DNA of 64,000 nucleotides from Hymenobacter tibetensis (GTDB lineage: Bacteria; Bacteroidota; Bacteroidia; Cytophagales; Hymenobacteraceae): assembly GCF_022827545.1 (NCBI RefSeq), contig NZ_CP094669.1:385001-449000 (forward strand), read 5' to 3'. Positions 61,919 through 64,000 of the stretch are shown here, piece after piece. How positions within the stretch are numbered: position 1 is the stretch's first letter; the number at the start of each line of letters is the position of its first letter. The notes beneath the pieces are model-generated. The model saw nothing but the letters and a program-made list of their open reading frames with translations. It was not told the DNA's origin and made no database searches. The translations under genes were made by a program, and so were the position numbers.

Positions 61919-62294
61919 AAGGTTGGAAGGTTGTTTTCAGCCGCAAAACTACCCGCAACCTGTTACCGGAATGTTACTCTAACAATATGAAATTATCAGC
62001 TGATAAATAAATTTATAGAAAATCAGGAATATATAACAACCTAGTCAAAGGCCTGTTGATAGCATGTCAGTGGGCTCTGTAGCTTCTAATTATCAGCGCT
62101 TTACAGATGGTGTCTTGTAGCAAGAGAACAAATTATCCCATGCTTGGTAGGTGAAGCAGATGACCTTATTATTATCTGACTGCTAAGCTTCTTTGCATTG
62201 TTAGTGTCTGCTGGTCAGGCTGTAGAACAGCCATTTTGATGCGTAGAAGCCCCCTTGCGTCAACGCCGCTAGACGGAGGCCGTACAGCTTCTTC
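61919..62294. other. intergenic region between divergent SusC and exonuclease genes
   Basis: About 375 bases, AT-rich (61970-62200). It holds the candidate SusC -7 element at 61944-61951. A 72-codon minus-strand frame (62172-62390) overlaps the exonuclease gene and looks spurious. No hairpin or RNA gene was recognised. Confidence 0.45.
61944..61951 (-). promoter_or_regulatory. candidate -7 promoter element of the SusCD operon
   Basis: The minus strand reads TAGTTTTG, an exact TAnnTTTG match, 26-33 bases before the SusC start at 61918. No clear -33 TTG at normal spacing was seen, so support is partial. Confidence 0.35.
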
Positions 62295-62903
62295 ATGCGC
62301 TACATTTCCCTTGACCTTGAAACTTCCGGTGGTCGGCCTCAGCGCCATCAAATCCTGGAACTTGCCGCCGTAATAGAAGATACCAAGCACCTATTGCCGC
62401 TGCCCGAACTGCCTGCGTTTCGGCGTGTGGTGCGCCACCCCGAATATGTGGGCACTGCCGGCGCGCTGGCTCTCAATGCCCGCCTGCTGCAGGAATTAGC
62501 CGATAAAGCACCCAACCCCGAGCTCTGCACCCCCGACCAGTTGTTGCCCCAGCTACGGGAATTTTTGCTACAACACGGTTTCAAGCCCGACAAGCAGGAT
62601 TGCGTGAGCGTGACCATGGCCGGTAAAAACATAGCCTCCTTCGACCTCGGATTTCTGCGCGAATTGCCCGGCTACGGTACCTTGGTTCGGGCGGAGCCTG
62701 CCATGCTAGACCCCGCTGCTTTCTACCTCAATTGGCGCAAAGATTCGCGCCTGCCTACCATGACTATCTGCAAGGCCCGCGCTGGTTTCGAAGACGATAC
62801 AGTGGCGCACGAAGCCCTAGCCGACGCGCTGGATGTGGTGCAGCTACTGCGTCCGTTCTATGAGCTGCCCATCTACAAGCAAGTACAGCCCGAACAACAA
62901 TAA
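62295..62903 (+). CDS. DnaQ-like 3'-5' exonuclease
   Basis: This 202-residue protein has the DEDDh set: DLETSG (residues 7-12, Asp7 and Glu9), AGKNIASFDLGFL (third Asp) and VAHEALADALDVVQLL (His and final Asp). The domain is stand-alone, without a polymerase or DEDD accessory domain. Members act as polymerase III epsilon-like proofreaders, RNase T or oligoribonuclease-type enzymes; the exact type cannot be told. It is likely monocistronic with a bidirectional terminator at its end. The ATG at 62295 is well placed with MRYISLDLETS. Confidence 0.85.
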   Translation: MRYISLDLETSGGRPQRHQILELAAVIEDTKHLLPLPELPAFRRVVRHPEYVGTAGALALNARLLQELADKAPNPELCTPDQLLPQLREFLLQHGFKPDKQDCVSVTMAGKNIASFDLGFLRELPGYGTLVRAEPAMLDPAAFYLNWRKDSRLPTMTICKARAGFEDDTVAHEALADALDVVQLLRPFYELPIYKQVQPEQQ

Positions 62904-62939
62904 AAGAGGCCCGAACTACAAATAGCTCGGGCCTCTTTT
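62902..62939. terminator. bidirectional terminator between the exonuclease and TPM genes
   Basis: Arms aaaagaggcccga (62902-62914) and tcgggcctctttt (62927-62939) pair perfectly with a 12-base loop. It overlaps the exonuclease stop codon region and precedes the convergent TPM gene end at 62964. Confidence 0.85.
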
Positions 62940-62963
62940 AGTTGTGTGCTAGACAGAACAGCG

Positions 62964-63791
62964 TTACCAGTCGCCGCTGGCGCCGCCGCCGCCGGAGCTG
63001 CCGCCCCCGAAGCCGCCGAAACCGCCTCCGCCACCACCTCCGCCGAAGCCCCCACCGCCGCCAAATACGCCGCGGCCACCCGAGAAGTCGCCGAAGATAA
63101 CGGGGGGTATCATCATGCCGCCACCCAGACCGCCGCGGCCACCCCGGCCACCACCTCCGCGCGACCGAAGCAGCATAAACAGAACCAGCGCGCCAATAAT
63201 CACCCAAAACGTCCAGCCGGTGCCGCTATCGTCGGTGCGGCGCTGGCGGGTTTGGGTGGTTTGGTCGGCTTTGTATTCACCTTTGGCCAGCGCAATAAGC
63301 TGGTCGGTGGCTCGGTCAAGTCCTTGGTAGTATTGCTCTTCGCGGAAAGCCGGAACAATAGTATTGGAGATAATGCGCTTGGCCAAGGCATCCGGAATAG
63401 CACCTTCTAGGCCGTAGCCGGTTTGGATGCGGGCCTTTTGCTCTTTGCGAGCAATGAGCAGCAACACGCCGTTGTTGTTGCCTTTTTGGCCAATGCCCCA
63501 GGTTTCGTAGAGTTTCTGCGCGTAATCGGCAATTTCATAGTCGCTGAGCGTGGGTACGGTCACGACGGCAATCTGGGAAGAAGTGGAGTCGTTGTACGCC
63601 ACCAGCTTCTGCTCCAGCGCCGCCACCTCATCAGGCCGCATCATGCCCGCCAAGTCGTTTACGAGGCGAGGGGGCGAGGGGCGGGCAGGCACCTCCTGCG
63701 CCAACGCGCCGAGCTGCACCGATAAAAGCAGCAGTACCAGCACCAGCGGCCGGAGCCACGCTCGGTATAAAACAGGAAGGGGATGCATCAT
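62964..63791 (-). CDS. TPM-domain protein with C-terminal transmembrane helix and Gly-rich tail
   Basis: This 275-residue protein has a signal peptide (WLRPLVLVLLLLSVQLGALA). The TPM domain (about 40-170) has LVNDLAGMMRPDEVAALEQK, SQIAVVTVPTLSDYEIADYA, RIQTGYGLEGAIPDALAKRI and YYQGLDRATDQLIALA. A membrane helix WTFWVIIGALVLFMLL follows, then a long Gly/Phe-rich tail ending SGGGGASGDW, as in YgcG-type proteins. TPM proteins include a plant photosystem II repair factor and bacterial relatives with poorly known roles. Its start ATG overlaps the stop of the upstream TPM gene by 4 bases (ATGA). Confidence 0.9.
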   Translation of the reverse strand: MMHPLPVLYRAWLRPLVLVLLLLSVQLGALAQEVPARPSPPRLVNDLAGMMRPDEVAALEQKLVAYNDSTSSQIAVVTVPTLSDYEIADYAQKLYETWGIGQKGNNNGVLLLIARKEQKARIQTGYGLEGAIPDALAKRIISNTIVPAFREEQYYQGLDRATDQLIALAKGEYKADQTTQTRQRRTDDSGTGWTFWVIIGALVLFMLLRSRGGGGRGGRGGLGGGMMIPPVIFGDFSGGRGVFGGGGGFGGGGGGGGFGGFGGGSSGGGGASGDW

Positions 63792-64000
63792 ACGCGAGGA
63801 GGCTGCGTAATGCCACCGCCAAACGAAATGGAATCGTCGAGTTCGTTTTTGTCGGTCACGGAGTCGTAAGGAAAGTAACGTTTCAATTGTTCGCCGACCA
63901 TCCGGATGCCTTGCTCAAGCCCCGCCACGTACTTGGCGGTGCGGAACTGACTGAGCACGGTTTCCTTGGTGGTTTCCCAAAAGTCATCAGGAACGGCAGA
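63788..64000 (-). CDS. TPM-domain protein, C-terminal part (5' end outside window)
   Basis: Reading from the window edge, 70 residues are open to TGA 63788-63790: AVPDDFWETTKETVLSQFRT, then AGLEQGIRMVGEQLKRYFPY and SISFGGGITQPPRV. The Phe-Trp-Glu and GLEQGIRMVGEQL pattern matches the C-terminal part of TPM proteins that lack a Gly-rich tail, often found with LemA. The ATGA overlap couples it to the following TPM gene. LemA may lie further upstream outside the window; this is a guess from common gene order. Confidence 0.7.
   Translation of the reverse strand, partial: SAVPDDFWETTKETVLSQFRTAKYVAGLEQGIRMVGEQLKRYFPYDSVTDKNELDDSISFGGGITQPPRV

Overview
The window looks like chromosomal DNA from a GC-moderate member of the Bacteroidota, most likely a Hymenobacter-like Cytophagales species. 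The evidence is four secreted proteins ending in type IX secretion (Por) sorting domains, a SusC/SusD pair, a TonB receptor followed by a DUF4249 lipoprotein, a head-GIN (DUF2807) protein, DUF4142 and DUF1684 proteins, a YpdA reductase and promoter-like TAnnTTTG elements. The taxonomic call is inferred from gene content, not from a marker-gene search. I see no tRNA, rRNA, CRISPR array, insertion sequence or phage gene.

Layout. 0-9 kb: the end of an alpha/beta hydrolase, a long gene-poor gap, a secreted PQQ-sugar-dehydrogenase-like/PKD protein, a penicillin acylase with a small membrane partner, a beta-barrel protein and an RlpA. 9-18 kb: a DUF72 protein, a four-gene ECF sigma / anti-sigma / envelope operon, a divergent secreted metalloprotease, a membrane protein, a KAS III enzyme and a small barrel protein. 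18-28 kb: two tandem paralogous PA14 proteins, a head-GIN protein, an NTF2-like protein, a double-PAP2 vanadium-haloperoxidase-like protein and a PL11-like FG-GAP propeller protein. 28-30 kb: an AT-rich GT-C glycosyltransferase-like gene. 30-37.7 kb: small membrane and stress-type proteins, ArfB, CorA, DUF4142, MgtE and a cyanophycinase. 37.8-43.4 kb: a FadL-type porin whose signal peptide is broken by a 7-G tract, its SGNH lipoprotein partner, YpdA, a methyltransferase and a lipoprotein. 43.4-54 kb: DNA polymerase I and a four-gene TonB receptor / DUF4249 / MG2-plug operon. 54-64 kb: a DUF1684 protein, a SusC-SusD-phosphoesterase-GDPD locus, a DnaQ-like exonuclease and two TPM-domain proteins.

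How the genes work together. Most of the window serves the cell envelope: secretion of large surface proteins, TonB-dependent uptake, and envelope sensing by the ECF operon. The SusCD locus carries two phosphoesterases and no glycoside hydrolase, which suggests uptake of phosphodiesters rather than glycans. FadL plus the SGNH lipoprotein suggests lipid-ester cleavage and fatty-acid import. Convergent genes are separated by long, perfect inverted repeats that can act as bidirectional terminators.

The items most worth a second look are the G-tract frameshift in the FadL gene, the phosphodiesterase SusCD locus, the MG2-plug operon, the double PAP2 protein that has lost one catalytic histidine, and an orphan intrinsic terminator near 23.7 kb.
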